A stretch of DNA of 64,000 nt, taken from contig NZ_AP017378.1 in assembly GCF_003966735.1 (NCBI RefSeq), positions 2,500,905 to 2,564,904 on the forward strand, in the 5' to 3' direction. This document shows positions 9,951 through 18,640 of the stretch, piece after piece. The stretch's first letter is position 1. The number at the start of each line of letters is the position of its first letter. The notes under the pieces were generated by a model. It made no database searches. It was not told the origin of the DNA and saw only the letters and a program-made list of their open reading frames with translations. A program made the position numbers and the translations under genes. The DNA is from Desulfovibrio ferrophilus (GTDB lineage Bacteria; Desulfobacterota; Desulfovibrionia; Desulfovibrionales; Desulfovibrionaceae).

Positions 9951-10325
9951 TCATTCCCGCTGAGCTGCGTCCAGCACCCGGGCCAACAGGGTTTCCAGAT
10001 CACAAGGCTTCATCAGGTAGTCCTTCGCTCCAAAGCGCATCCCCTCGATGGCGGCCTGTTCCGAACCATGCCCAGTGAGAAAAATAATCGGCAGTTCAGG
10101 GGCCATCTTCTTGAAGATCTTGAGCACCTCAATGCCGTCCATATCCTCCATCTTCAGATCAAGCACACAGACATCGAAATCCTGTTTGCGCAGGGCCTGA
10201 ATGGCTGATTCCCCCGAAAGGGCCGTGACCACTTCCAGCCCGCGCCGAGTCAAGCGCTTGTACAAGACGTCGACAAAGCCAGCCTCGTCGTCAACCAGCA
10301 GGAGTCGGATGGGAGTGTCAGACAT
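9951..10325 (-). CDS. Single-domain response regulator
   Basis: A 124-residue stand-alone receiver: LLVDDEAG acidic pair, phospho-Asp in CVLDLKMEDMDG, switch Thr in FLTGHGS and conserved Lys in YLMKPCD. There is no output domain, so it works as a phosphate shuttle or by protein contact. It closely resembles the receiver at 15981 (both have LTGHG and KPC), suggesting duplication within this signalling block. AGGA precedes the ATG. It converges on the hybrid kinase ending at 9768 and is divergent from the kinase at 10610. Confidence 0.92.
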   Translation of the reverse strand: MSDTPIRLLLVDDEAGFVDVLYKRLTRRGLEVVTALSGESAIQALRKQDFDVCVLDLKMEDMDGIEVLKIFKKMAPELPIIFLTGHGSEQAAIEGMRFGAKDYLMKPCDLETLLARVLDAAQRE

Positions 10326-10609
10326 GAGATACCGTCCTTTCGATTACCTGAATTTTTCCACCGGTAGCACGCCCCGAAGCCGTGACACAACCTGTTTTCA
10401 GTCCTGTATCTCTGAATCTTGCACCTGTAATGTAGGTTAGCAGTGAGATACAGCGTCCCTTTCCTCACTTAACGGAGCAGCAAGGCATGATCGACGGAAG
10501 ATGAGGAATCCTGTATTTTTCCTTTACTTCCATCCATGTTGTCCTCAGCATCACGCAAAGATACGTTTCGTCGATACCCGAAGCGATACGAAATCAAAAG
10601 GAATCACTG

Positions 10610-12115
10610 ATGGATACAAGCACACTGGCTCGTCTGTTCAAACCCAGCCTCAGAGGGCGCATCTATTTCCTGCTTCTGGGGCTGGTGGCCATCAATATCA
10701 TCGGTGCCAGCGTAACTTTCTGGTACTCCTATCGAACCCGTGACCTGTACACCACGCTTGTGGACTCCGAAATTCAGGCCCTGACCGCCGCCCAAGGCCT
10801 GGAATCCGCCCTGGTGATGCAAAAAGGCTTCGCCACCTACTATTTTTTGAATGACGACCCCGCCTGGCTTGAACGTCTGGAATTTCATCATCAGCGATTC
10901 GAAGAATGGATCAAGAAGGCCAGGCGCTCCCCTATGGAAATGGAAGCCCTTGAAATCCTGAGCAATATAGAGTCACACTATCTACGCTATGTGGTCAATC
11001 GCGACCGTGTACTGGACCTGTACAAGAAAGGACAACGCGATGCGGGAGCCAACCTGCACTGGGAGGTCCGCAAGGAATTTCTGAGTCTTTACAATCTGTG
11101 CAAGGCCTACAAGACGTTGCACGAGGAGCTCCTGACCAGGGAAAGTGAAAAATACAAGGAAAAGGCCGATCTGGTGGCCGTCATGGCAGGAGTGGCCCTC
11201 CCAGGCTCGGTCCTCTTCGGGGTGCTTCTGGTCCTTATCCTACTCAAGCAGGTCCTGGGCCCCATCCGCCAACTGGCCATGGAAACTCAGGAAAAATCCA
11301 AGGTCAACGGCGTAGGAGACGAAGTCGAAGCCTTGCGCCAAAGGGTTCACCACCTGATTACGGACGTGGACAAGGCCAAGAGCAAACTGGAAGAAAGCCG
11401 GGAGCATCTGCTCCAGTCCGAAAAACTGGCCATGGTGGGCAAGCTGGCGGCTGGTGTGGCTCATTCCATCCGCAATCCTCTGACATCGGTCAAAATGCGC
11501 CTGTTTTCCCTGGAGCGAACCCTGCGTCTGGACTCCGTGCAAAAAGAAGACTTCGAAGTCATCTCCGAAGAAATCCGCCATATCGACACCATCGTGAAGA
11601 ACTTTCTGGAGTTCGCCAGACCCCCAAAGCTCAAGGTCCAACCCGTGAGTCCGTCAGAGGTAGTGGACACAGCTCTGCAGCTGCTTCGCCACAGGCTGGA
11701 ATCCCATGGCGTCGAAATAAAGGTCGTTCGCAACAGACGGCTACCCATCCTTGCCGTGGATGGCGATCAGCTCAAGGAAGTCCTGGTCAATCTCCTGCTC
11801 AATGCCTGCGACGCCATGGCTGGAGGCGGCAAAATCAACATCCGGGAAGAAGAAGGCATCATCGAGCCACGGGGGCGCGTGGCCCTGATCCGCATCAGCG
11901 ACACCGGCCCGGGGATTTCCGAAGACCTTCAAGCCGAGATCTTCCAGCCCTTCTTCAGCACCAAGGAGGAAGGCACGGGACTGGGGCTGAGCATTGCCCG
12001 ACGCATTGTGGTTGAACATGGCGGCTGGCTGCATGTACACTCCACCGAGGGTCAAGGTGCAACATTTGTCATCGGGCTGCCCTGCACGGAGGAGGACTCA
12101 TGGCTTCAATCCTGA
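10610..12115 (+). CDS. NtrB/ZraS-type sensor histidine kinase
   Basis: A 501-residue membrane kinase. TM1 (17-39) and TM2 (187-210) flank an all-helical periplasmic domain resembling a four-helix bundle, followed by a HAMP-like linker. The H box is VAHSIRNPLTS, and the ATPase boxes are NLLLNACDAM, DTGPGIS and GTGLGLSIA. The gene end overlaps the NtrC-type regulator at 12100 by 16 bases, so the two are translationally coupled and form a cognate pair. By analogy with ZraSR/AtoSC families it would phosphorylate that regulator; the stimulus is unknown. Confidence 0.92.
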   Translation: MDTSTLARLFKPSLRGRIYFLLLGLVAINIIGASVTFWYSYRTRDLYTTLVDSEIQALTAAQGLESALVMQKGFATYYFLNDDPAWLERLEFHHQRFEEWIKKARRSPMEMEALEILSNIESHYLRYVVNRDRVLDLYKKGQRDAGANLHWEVRKEFLSLYNLCKAYKTLHEELLTRESEKYKEKADLVAVMAGVALPGSVLFGVLLVLILLKQVLGPIRQLAMETQEKSKVNGVGDEVEALRQRVHHLITDVDKAKSKLEESREHLLQSEKLAMVGKLAAGVAHSIRNPLTSVKMRLFSLERTLRLDSVQKEDFEVISEEIRHIDTIVKNFLEFARPPKLKVQPVSPSEVVDTALQLLRHRLESHGVEIKVVRNRRLPILAVDGDQLKEVLVNLLLNACDAMAGGGKINIREEEGIIEPRGRVALIRISDTGPGISEDLQAEIFQPFFSTKEEGTGLGLSIARRIVVEHGGWLHVHSTEGQGATFVIGLPCTEEDSWLQS

Positions 12116-13548
12116 TCGTTGATGACGACGCCCAGCTCCGACAGAGTTTCGACAAACTCCTGATGACCGAGGGGCACTCCATCCGCGTCGCCGCCTCCGG
12201 GGAAGCCGGATTGGAGGAGGTCAAAGCCGAAAGCCCTGATCTGGTCATTATGGACGTGCGCCTGCCCGGCATGAACGGCCTTGAAACCTTCGCGGCCATG
12301 CGCGGCATGGATCCTCATCTGCCCGTGATCATCATGACGGCATACGGCACAACCGAAACAGCCATCGAGGCCACCAAGCTGGGAGCCTTCGACTACATTC
12401 TGAAGCCCTTTGAAATCCCGGCCGTACTCAAGCTCATCGGCGAAGCCCTGAAAGCAGGGCGCTTCACCCGCTCGCGGGTAGAGGTTGACGCTCGCCCGGA
12501 ATCCGCCTCCAGCGATGCACTCATTGGCCGCAGCCAGGTCATGCAGGAGGTCTACAAGGCCATCGGGCGAGTAGCCCCGACCGACGCCACGGTCATGATC
12601 CGGGGCGAATCCGGTACCGGCAAGGAACTGGTCTCCAGGGCCGTGTATCAGCATAGCTTAAGAGCGGAGCAGCCTTTTTTGGTCATCAACTGCGTGGCCA
12701 TCCCCGAGACCCTGCTGGAAAGCGAACTCTTCGGCTACGAAAAGGGGGCCTTTACCGGAGCCTCCAGCCGTCGAGTCGGCAAGATCGAACAGGCCCACAG
12801 AGGCACCATCCTGCTAGACGAGATCGGCGACATGCCCGTTTCCATCCAGGCCAAGATCCTGCGCCTGCTTCAGGAAAAAAAGATCGAGCGACTCGGCAGC
12901 GGGCACCCCGTTCCCGTGGACGTACGCATCATCGCCGCCACCAATCGCGATCTCGAAGCAGCCGTTGCCGACGGCAGGTTCAGGGAAGATCTGTACTACA
13001 GGCTCAAGGTCGTCACTCTGCACCTGCCCCCGCTCAGGGAGCGGGTGGAGGACATCCCCCTGCTGACAGACTATTTCCTGGCCCGCTTCGCCCGAGACAT
13101 GGACAGCGAAAATCCGGGGCTGACAACCGATGGACTGGCACGACTCACAAGCCATTCCTGGCCCGGCAATGTGCGGGAACTATCCAATGCATTGAAGAAC
13201 GCCTTGATCTTCAGCCGGGGGGCTCCTCTGAATCGGGACGATGTCGACCGGGCGCTGGAAAGCCGTGAAAGCGCTTTGCGCCGCGCTGCTCCACCAACCA
13301 TCAAAGGTGATCCTCTGCAAAACTGGGTGCACCAGGCCATGAATGCGCAAGGAAACGACAACCTGTTTGACACTCTCATGGACGAAATCGGAACCCGTAT
13401 CATTGCCGAGGCCTTGACGCGAACCGGAGGCAACCGCACCCAGGCCGCCAAACTGCTGGGAATATCCAGACCCACTCTCATCGCCCGCATTGAAAAATAC
13501 GGTCTGAAGGTTGGGACCTCCGTTTCTCACAATGGATCTAGCGACTGA
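12100..13548 (+). CDS. Sigma-54-dependent NtrC-family response regulator
   Basis: A 482-residue transcription activator. The receiver (1-120) has LIVDDDA, phospho-Asp in VIMDVRLPGMNG and Lys in YILKPFE. The AAA+ domain (about 145-375) has Walker A GESGTGKE, the sigma-54 contact loop GAFTGA, Walker B LLDEIGD and the arginine-finger region. A Fis-type helix-turn-helix (GGNRTQAAKLLGISRPTL) ends the protein. Partner kinase is the overlapping gene upstream. A good -24/-12 promoter lies about 180 bases downstream in front of the next operon, which is the obvious local target. Confidence 0.95.
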   Translation: MASILIVDDDAQLRQSFDKLLMTEGHSIRVAASGEAGLEEVKAESPDLVIMDVRLPGMNGLETFAAMRGMDPHLPVIIMTAYGTTETAIEATKLGAFDYILKPFEIPAVLKLIGEALKAGRFTRSRVEVDARPESASSDALIGRSQVMQEVYKAIGRVAPTDATVMIRGESGTGKELVSRAVYQHSLRAEQPFLVINCVAIPETLLESELFGYEKGAFTGASSRRVGKIEQAHRGTILLDEIGDMPVSIQAKILRLLQEKKIERLGSGHPVPVDVRIIAATNRDLEAAVADGRFREDLYYRLKVVTLHLPPLRERVEDIPLLTDYFLARFARDMDSENPGLTTDGLARLTSHSWPGNVRELSNALKNALIFSRGAPLNRDDVDRALESRESALRRAAPPTIKGDPLQNWVHQAMNAQGNDNLFDTLMDEIGTRIIAEALTRTGGNRTQAAKLLGISRPTLIARIEKYGLKVGTSVSHNGSSD

Positions 13549-13727
13549 TCACTTTCAACTCCCCCTCTCCGGGGGAGGACAATACGACTCCCGGCATCCC
13601 ACCTGCCCGAAGGGGCAATCTCTCCTGCTTTGACAAATCGTAAAAATTCCTGACACCTATACTCTTCCTTCGCCTTCTCTTCTTAAAAATACACCTGATA
13701 TTTCAGCATATTGCGTCGCCAGCCTTT

Positions 13728-13743
13728 TGGCATGCGCATTGCC
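13728..13743 (+). promoter_or_regulatory. Sigma-54 (-24/-12) promoter
   Basis: TGGCAT-N5-TTGCC: GG (13729-13730) and GC (13741-13742) are separated by exactly 10 bases, matching the TGGCAC-N5-TTGC consensus. The predicted start of transcription is near 13754, about 22 bases before the receiver gene. The preceding gene encodes a sigma-54 activator. Confidence 0.65.
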
Positions 13744-13775
13744 CTTACCCCAGCGGAGACAATGGGGGTTTTTGT

Positions 13776-14198
13776 ATGTGCGCATCGGATTTTCACATCG
13801 TCATCACGGACCGCAATTCCCACGTGCGCGAATTGCTGTTCCGGGAACTGCTTCGGGAAGGCTACCGCGTGACCGAGGCCAAGAACGGCGCACATCTACT
13901 GGAAATACTGGGGTCCTCCCAAGTCGTTCATCTCCTCGTACTGGACCCCGAATTCTGTGGCATCCGACACTGCACAAGAATCGACCCGGGCCAGGCCAAG
14001 GTGGTGCTCCATGCTCTGGAAGACGTGGACTGCTCCACCCTCCCGGCAGGAATCTCCACCGTCGCAGCCTGCGTGGAGAAAACCGGCGACCTGGACAAAC
14101 TCAAACGCGTGCTGCGGAATCTTTTGAATGAGACCGCAACCACGCAAGAGGCGACACCGGACCTGAGCCACCCCAAACCGGGAACAGACAATGTTTGA
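13776..14198 (+). CDS. Divergent receiver-domain protein
   Basis: A 140-residue protein folded like a response regulator receiver: FHIVITDRN (only one acidic residue where two are usual), candidate phospho-Asp in LLVLDPEFC and a Lys in CVEKTGD, but no clear switch Thr/Ser. The C-terminal 20 residues are polar and probably disordered. It is first in the run driven by the sigma-54 promoter and overlaps the kinase at 14191 by 8 bases. The weakened pocket suggests low or no phosphorylation and perhaps a regulatory contact with that kinase. Confidence 0.7.
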   Translation: MCASDFHIVITDRNSHVRELLFRELLREGYRVTEAKNGAHLLEILGSSQVVHLLVLDPEFCGIRHCTRIDPGQAKVVLHALEDVDCSTLPAGISTVAACVEKTGDLDKLKRVLRNLLNETATTQEATPDLSHPKPGTDNV

Positions 14199-15984
14199 CG
14201 AAGCCTATTACAAGCAACTCACCAGAACCATGGTCCTGTCCGTGGTGCTGGTTTCGTTCACGCCCCTGATCCTCATCTCGGGCATCGTAGGCTATGAATT
14301 TCACACCTCATACCGCAACAAGGTCATCGACCATCTGGAAGAAGTCGTTGAAAAGCACAAGCAGAACATCGACAGCTTCCTCAACGAACGCCAAGCCGAA
14401 ATCCGCGTTCTGGCCAATTCCTTCTCCTTCACCCGACTGCGTGATCCCAAGGAACTGCAAGGGTTGCTGTCCGCACTGCAAGGCTATCACCAGGGCATGT
14501 TCGTGGACCTGGGGCTGATCCGTAGCGATGGTATTCAAGAAGCCTATGCAGGCCCCTTCCGACTGGGGAAAGCCGACTATTCAAACGCCCAATGGTTCAA
14601 GGAAGTCATGCGCCGCAAGGTCCATATCAGTGATGTCTTTCTGGGGCTCAGGGGTGTTCCGCATTTCATCGTGGCCGTTCGCATGGAGTCCGGCGAGCGG
14701 GATTGGGTCCTGCGGGCAACCATCGATTTCGTGGCTTTCAACCAGTTGGTGGAAAACATCCGCATCGGCCGCACGGGGCTGGGATTCATCATCAGTAACA
14801 AGGGTGAATTTCAAACCAAGCCCAGAGTCAATGTCCAAAATGAAATTCCAGCCATCCTCGATCTCATCGCAACGCAGACAACGCAAAAGGACGTCAGCGA
14901 GGAAATCAAACCAGCCAGAAACGTCAACGTCAGCATTATCCGCCCGCCAGCTGTGGAACGTGATGTGATCATTGTGACCACGCCGCTCAAGGGCGGAGAA
15001 TGGACCCTGGTCTATCGCCAGGACGCGGACGACGCCCTGGAAAGCCTGTACCACACCCGCAACCTCGGCCTTGTGGTGTTCCTGCTGGGCGGTGTGGCCA
15101 TTATCGTGGTGGCCGTATGGCGCTCGCACCGAGTGGTGGGGCGCGTGCGCCAGGCTGACGAAGAAAAAGAAATGCTCAACGAGCAGTTCATCGAGGCCGG
15201 CAAGCTGGCTTCAGTGGGTGAACTGGCCGCCGGAATTGCCCATGAAATCAACAATCCCGTGGCCATCATGGTCGAAGAAGGCGGATGGATATCAGACATC
15301 CTGTCCGATGATGTCCCCCTCAGCGAAGCCGACCGCACCGAAATCGGACAATCCCTGGTGCAGATCAAGACGCAAGGCGCACGATGCAAGGAAATCACCC
15401 ACAAGCTCCTGAGCTTTGCCCGCAAGACCGACGCCACCCTGAAGGCCGTTGATCTGAACGAACTGATCGAAGAAATGACCGCCCTCTCCGGTCAACGCGC
15501 CCGGTACGCCAATGTCCAAATCGTCACCAACCTGCAATCCGACCTGCCGGGTATCTGTGCCTCTCCCTCGGAGATTCAGCAGGTTCTGCTGAACCTCATC
15601 AACAATGCCCTGGACGCCATGAGCAAGGACGGCGGGCAGTTGGATCTCAGTTCCAAGGCCATCGACAGCACTGTTCATGTGGTGGTCAAGGACACCGGCC
15701 ATGGCATTCCACAGGCCAATCTGGCCCGAATCTTCGACCCCTTCTACACCACCAAGCCCGTGGGCAAGGGCACAGGTCTCGGACTGTCCATCTGCTACGG
15801 CATCGTGACCAAGATGGGTGGTGACATCACAGTCAAGAGCACCGTGAACAAGGGCACGACTTTCACCGTAATTCTTCCTCAGGAACCCCGTGCTGGGAGC
15901 CTGGGAACTGGCGACGACAACTGCAGCGAAACGGCCCAGCAATGCAGTGACTGTAAGAACATGAACAATGGAGGTACGTCATGA
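14191..15984 (+). CDS. dCache-type sensor histidine kinase
   Basis: A 597-residue membrane kinase. TM1 (15-36) and TM2 (about 292-310) bound a 250-residue periplasmic region with double-Cache features (FVDLGLIRSDG, YSNAQWFKEV, RIGRTGLGFII). The cytoplasmic part has the H box GIAHEINNPVA and ATPase boxes NLINNALDAM, DTGHGIP and GKGTGLGLS. The C-terminal tail after the ATPase carries three cysteines (NCSETAQQCSDCK), which is not usual for the family. It overlaps the receiver at 15981 by 4 bases (ATGA), its likely partner. Cache domains bind small metabolites; the ligand here is not identifiable. Confidence 0.92.
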   Translation: MFDEAYYKQLTRTMVLSVVLVSFTPLILISGIVGYEFHTSYRNKVIDHLEEVVEKHKQNIDSFLNERQAEIRVLANSFSFTRLRDPKELQGLLSALQGYHQGMFVDLGLIRSDGIQEAYAGPFRLGKADYSNAQWFKEVMRRKVHISDVFLGLRGVPHFIVAVRMESGERDWVLRATIDFVAFNQLVENIRIGRTGLGFIISNKGEFQTKPRVNVQNEIPAILDLIATQTTQKDVSEEIKPARNVNVSIIRPPAVERDVIIVTTPLKGGEWTLVYRQDADDALESLYHTRNLGLVVFLLGGVAIIVVAVWRSHRVVGRVRQADEEKEMLNEQFIEAGKLASVGELAAGIAHEINNPVAIMVEEGGWISDILSDDVPLSEADRTEIGQSLVQIKTQGARCKEITHKLLSFARKTDATLKAVDLNELIEEMTALSGQRARYANVQIVTNLQSDLPGICASPSEIQQVLLNLINNALDAMSKDGGQLDLSSKAIDSTVHVVVKDTGHGIPQANLARIFDPFYTTKPVGKGTGLGLSICYGIVTKMGGDITVKSTVNKGTTFTVILPQEPRAGSLGTGDDNCSETAQQCSDCKNMNNGGTS

Positions 15985-16409
15985 CCAGAGTCCTACTCAT
16001 CGATGATGAGCACGCTTTCGTGGAGACACTGGCCAAGCGTCTGGACAAGCGAGGAGCCAAAGTCCTCAAGTCCTATTCCGGACAAGAGGGACTGGACCTG
16101 CTGGTCAGCGAGGACAACATCGATGTGGTCATTCTGGACGTCAAGATGCCCGGTCTGGACGGCGTCGAAACCCTGAAGCGAATCAAGGCCAATCACCCCC
16201 TGGTGGAAGTGATCATGCTCACCGGCCATGGCACCGTGGAAACAGCCATCGACGGGATGAGAGAAGGTGCTTTCGACTACCTGCTCAAGCCCTGCGAGAT
16301 GGACGACCTGATGCAGAAGATCGGCGAGGCAAACGCACACAAGGAAAAGGCCGAAGCCCGAATCAATGAGGCCGAAGCTCAACTCATAGTCCTGAGACGA
16401 GGGGATTAA
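15981..16409 (+). CDS. Single-domain response regulator with coiled tail
   Basis: A 142-residue receiver with LLIDDEHAF, phospho-Asp in VILDVKMPGLDG, switch Thr in MLTGHGT and Lys in YLLKPCE, then a charged 25-residue helix (AHKEKAEARINEAEAQ). No DNA-binding domain. Coupled to the upstream kinase by a 4-base overlap and followed after 171 bases by the TauE/SafE gene, so it probably relays the kinase signal to an unlinked or protein-level target. Confidence 0.92.
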   Translation: MTRVLLIDDEHAFVETLAKRLDKRGAKVLKSYSGQEGLDLLVSEDNIDVVILDVKMPGLDGVETLKRIKANHPLVEVIMLTGHGTVETAIDGMREGAFDYLLKPCEMDDLMQKIGEANAHKEKAEARINEAEAQLIVLRRGD

Positions 16410-16580
16410 TCCTGGCCCCCCGCTCATTCGGTGCCAGCGGGACGCACAGCGGGGAGTACCAGGGCCTGAGCCACGGTTCAAGGTCAACTCCGTGCTTCCC
16501 TGACCGGTGAGCGCCGGCAACCGAACATGGCCCGACACCAACGGCACAACGAGACAACATCTTCACAAGGAGACGAAGCA

Positions 16581-17837
16581 ATGCGAACGTTATTCAACTT
16601 TCTCATGGAAGGAGCCAAGGCCCACGCACGATGGGACTATGAGGTTTCCATGAGTATTCTGCACAGCAGAAAACGGATGATCCTGGTGCTGTGCCTGGCT
16701 CTTCCGGCAATCATATTCTCCGTGGCCATGGCTGGGGACATTGGCGGACTGCCCGAGATCCTGGGCGGTAAGAAGGCCTACACTCCGGCGTTCTACACCC
16801 CTGAAGTCTTCCTGGTTTCCATCGTCATCGGCCTCTGTGCCGGACTGATTACAGGCTGTATCGGCGCAGGTGGTGGATTCATCATCACCCCTGCACTGAT
16901 GAGTGCAGGTATCAAGGGTATCCTTGCGGTGGGAACGGACCTGTTCCATATTTTCGCCAAGGCCATCATGGGCACCGCTGTTCACAAGAAGTTGGGCAAC
17001 GTCTCCGTGGGGCTGGCCGTGGCATTCCTGGTGGGCTCCATTGTCGGAGTCACGGGCGGGGGGTTGATCAACCGGGCCCTGTACGACATCAACCCGGTGC
17101 TGTCCGATACGTTCATCAGCGTCATCTACGTGGTGCTGCTCGGATTCCTGGGCATCTATGCCATGGTGGACTTCCTGAAGCTCAGGGGCAAGGACTCCGA
17201 CGGCGACGCCCACGGCTCCGCCCCCTCCGGCGAGCTTGGCCTGCCTGCCAAGCTCCAGGCCACCAATATCCCTCCCATGATCACCTTTGACGAAGATCTG
17301 GTCCCCGGTGGCAAGAAGATCTCCGCCCTGTTCGTGGCCCTGTCCGGCGCACTGGTGGGCTTCCTGGCCGCCATCATGGGCGTGGGTGGCGGATTCGTGA
17401 CCTTCCCCGTGTTTGTCTATGTGCTGGGCGTTTCGTCCTTCACCACCGTGGGTACCGACATCCTGCAGATCATCTTCACCGCAGGTTATGCCTCCATCAC
17501 CCAGTACGCCATTTATGGCTTCATTTTCTACACCCTGGCCATGGGCATGCTGCTCGGTTCGCTGCTGGGTATCCAGGTCGGCGCACTGACCACCAAGCTG
17601 GTCAAGGGTATCTACATCCGTGGCTTCTACGCCACCGCCATCCTGGCCGGTTTCATCAACCGACTGTTTGCCCTGCCCGGCAAGCTGACCGAGATGCAGT
17701 ACCTGTCATTGTCCAGTGACACCACGGGGCTCCTCACCAGCATCGGCAACTGGAGCTTCTTTGTGGTGGTGGGCATCTTCGGAGTCTGGGTCATCGGAAC
17801 GTTCATCACCAAGATCGGTCAACTGAGGGAGGACTAA
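16581..17837 (+). CDS. TauE/SafE-family sulfite/anion exporter
   Basis: A 418-residue membrane protein. It has the repeated family signature CIGAGGGFIITPAL (first half) and IMGVGGGFVTFPVF (second half), each opening a four-helix unit, plus an extra N-terminal helix and a long cytoplasmic loop (about 205-255). Longer than the usual 250-residue members. The start is ATG 16581, which has AAGGAG 7 bases upstream; an earlier in-frame ATG has none. Family members export sulfite, sulfoacetate or related anions, which fits a sulfate reducer, but the substrate is inferred. It is 2 bases from the next gene. Confidence 0.88.
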   Translation: MRTLFNFLMEGAKAHARWDYEVSMSILHSRKRMILVLCLALPAIIFSVAMAGDIGGLPEILGGKKAYTPAFYTPEVFLVSIVIGLCAGLITGCIGAGGGFIITPALMSAGIKGILAVGTDLFHIFAKAIMGTAVHKKLGNVSVGLAVAFLVGSIVGVTGGGLINRALYDINPVLSDTFISVIYVVLLGFLGIYAMVDFLKLRGKDSDGDAHGSAPSGELGLPAKLQATNIPPMITFDEDLVPGGKKISALFVALSGALVGFLAAIMGVGGGFVTFPVFVYVLGVSSFTTVGTDILQIIFTAGYASITQYAIYGFIFYTLAMGMLLGSLLGIQVGALTTKLVKGIYIRGFYATAILAGFINRLFALPGKLTEMQYLSLSSDTTGLLTSIGNWSFFVVVGIFGVWVIGTFITKIGQLRED

Positions 17838-17839
17838 TC

Positions 17840-18550
17840 ATGCTAGTCAAAGACAAGAAGCACTTCAACCTGGGCCTCGCGATGGCAGTGGGGTTCCTGG
17901 CCGTATTTGCCTATATGTTCACTCCGAACTTCGGAAACGGACAGAACGCCTTCGAAGCCTCGGACAAGATGTTCAACTCCATCTCCAAGGGGTCGACCAA
18001 CTATATCCCGATGCTCAAGGACCAGGCCAAGGCCTTTGACAGCACCAGAGTCGATTTGATTGTGCTCGCCAAGGAAGCGGCCTTTGCCGAAAGGGCAATG
18101 CGGCTGCTCTCTGCCAACAATCTGAGCGCCACTCTGGATGGTTCGGGACTCCGCATCCAGGAGAACCTTGGAGCCATCCTCGGGGCAGCCCTTGATGATT
18201 CCAAGCTCATGTTCAACAACAACGGCGCAGACCTCACCAGCCGGTATGGCATGCCGGAAAAGGAAGCCATGTATGTCTGGTGGAAGCTCTTCCAGAGTAT
18301 GGACAAGAGCCTCAAGGCCAAGAAGCAGTTCAAGGAGGCCAAGTTCACGGCCACAGTCGTGGCAAAGGGAGTGGAAGTCGGCTACAACTATTACAAGGTC
18401 GAACCGGAGAGCGCATCCAGCAAGATGGGGATGCTTGTTTTCTCTCTGGTCTTCTATGTCGTCTACACCCTCTGGTGGGGATACTCCATCTTCTTCCTGT
18501 TTGAGGGAGTGGGTCTGGTCATGAAGGCCGGAGCCAAGAAGGAAATGTAG
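17840..18550 (+). CDS. Uncharacterised membrane protein, TauE-linked
   Basis: A 236-residue protein with an N-terminal membrane anchor (about 10-28) and a C-terminal membrane segment (about 200-222, rich in Phe/Tyr/Trp). The 165-residue region between is probably extracytoplasmic and mostly helical (DQAKAFDSTRVDLIVLAKEA). No family recognised. It begins 2 bases after the TauE/SafE stop with the same orientation, so it is very likely cotranscribed and may be an accessory subunit of that exporter. Periplasmic orientation is inferred from topology only. Confidence 0.75.
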   Translation: MLVKDKKHFNLGLAMAVGFLAVFAYMFTPNFGNGQNAFEASDKMFNSISKGSTNYIPMLKDQAKAFDSTRVDLIVLAKEAAFAERAMRLLSANNLSATLDGSGLRIQENLGAILGAALDDSKLMFNNNGADLTSRYGMPEKEAMYVWWKLFQSMDKSLKAKKQFKEAKFTATVVAKGVEVGYNYYKVEPESASSKMGMLVFSLVFYVVYTLWWGYSIFFLFEGVGLVMKAGAKKEM

Positions 18551-18589
18551 CAATCAGAAGCGCATCCGCCGTGGCACGCACGACGGAAC

Positions 18590-18614
18590 ACGGGGCGGGC
18601 GATGCCCGCCCCGT
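18590..18614 (+). other. Perfect intra-operon hairpin
   Basis: ACGGGGCGGGC and GCCCGCCCCGT form an 11-bp perfect inverted repeat around GAT. No T run follows, so it is better read as an mRNA stability or processing structure than a full terminator. It covers an alternative ATG (18602) of the next gene, which argues for the later start at 18641. Confidence 0.6.
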
Positions 18615-18640
18615 CAAACCGACGTCCAAACAGGCTTGCC

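Noticed and set aside
13629-13672. Sigma-70 promoter TTGACA...TATACT before the receiver at 13776
   Set aside because: The hexamers are good but separated by 22 bases; the sigma-54 site downstream is the better candidate.
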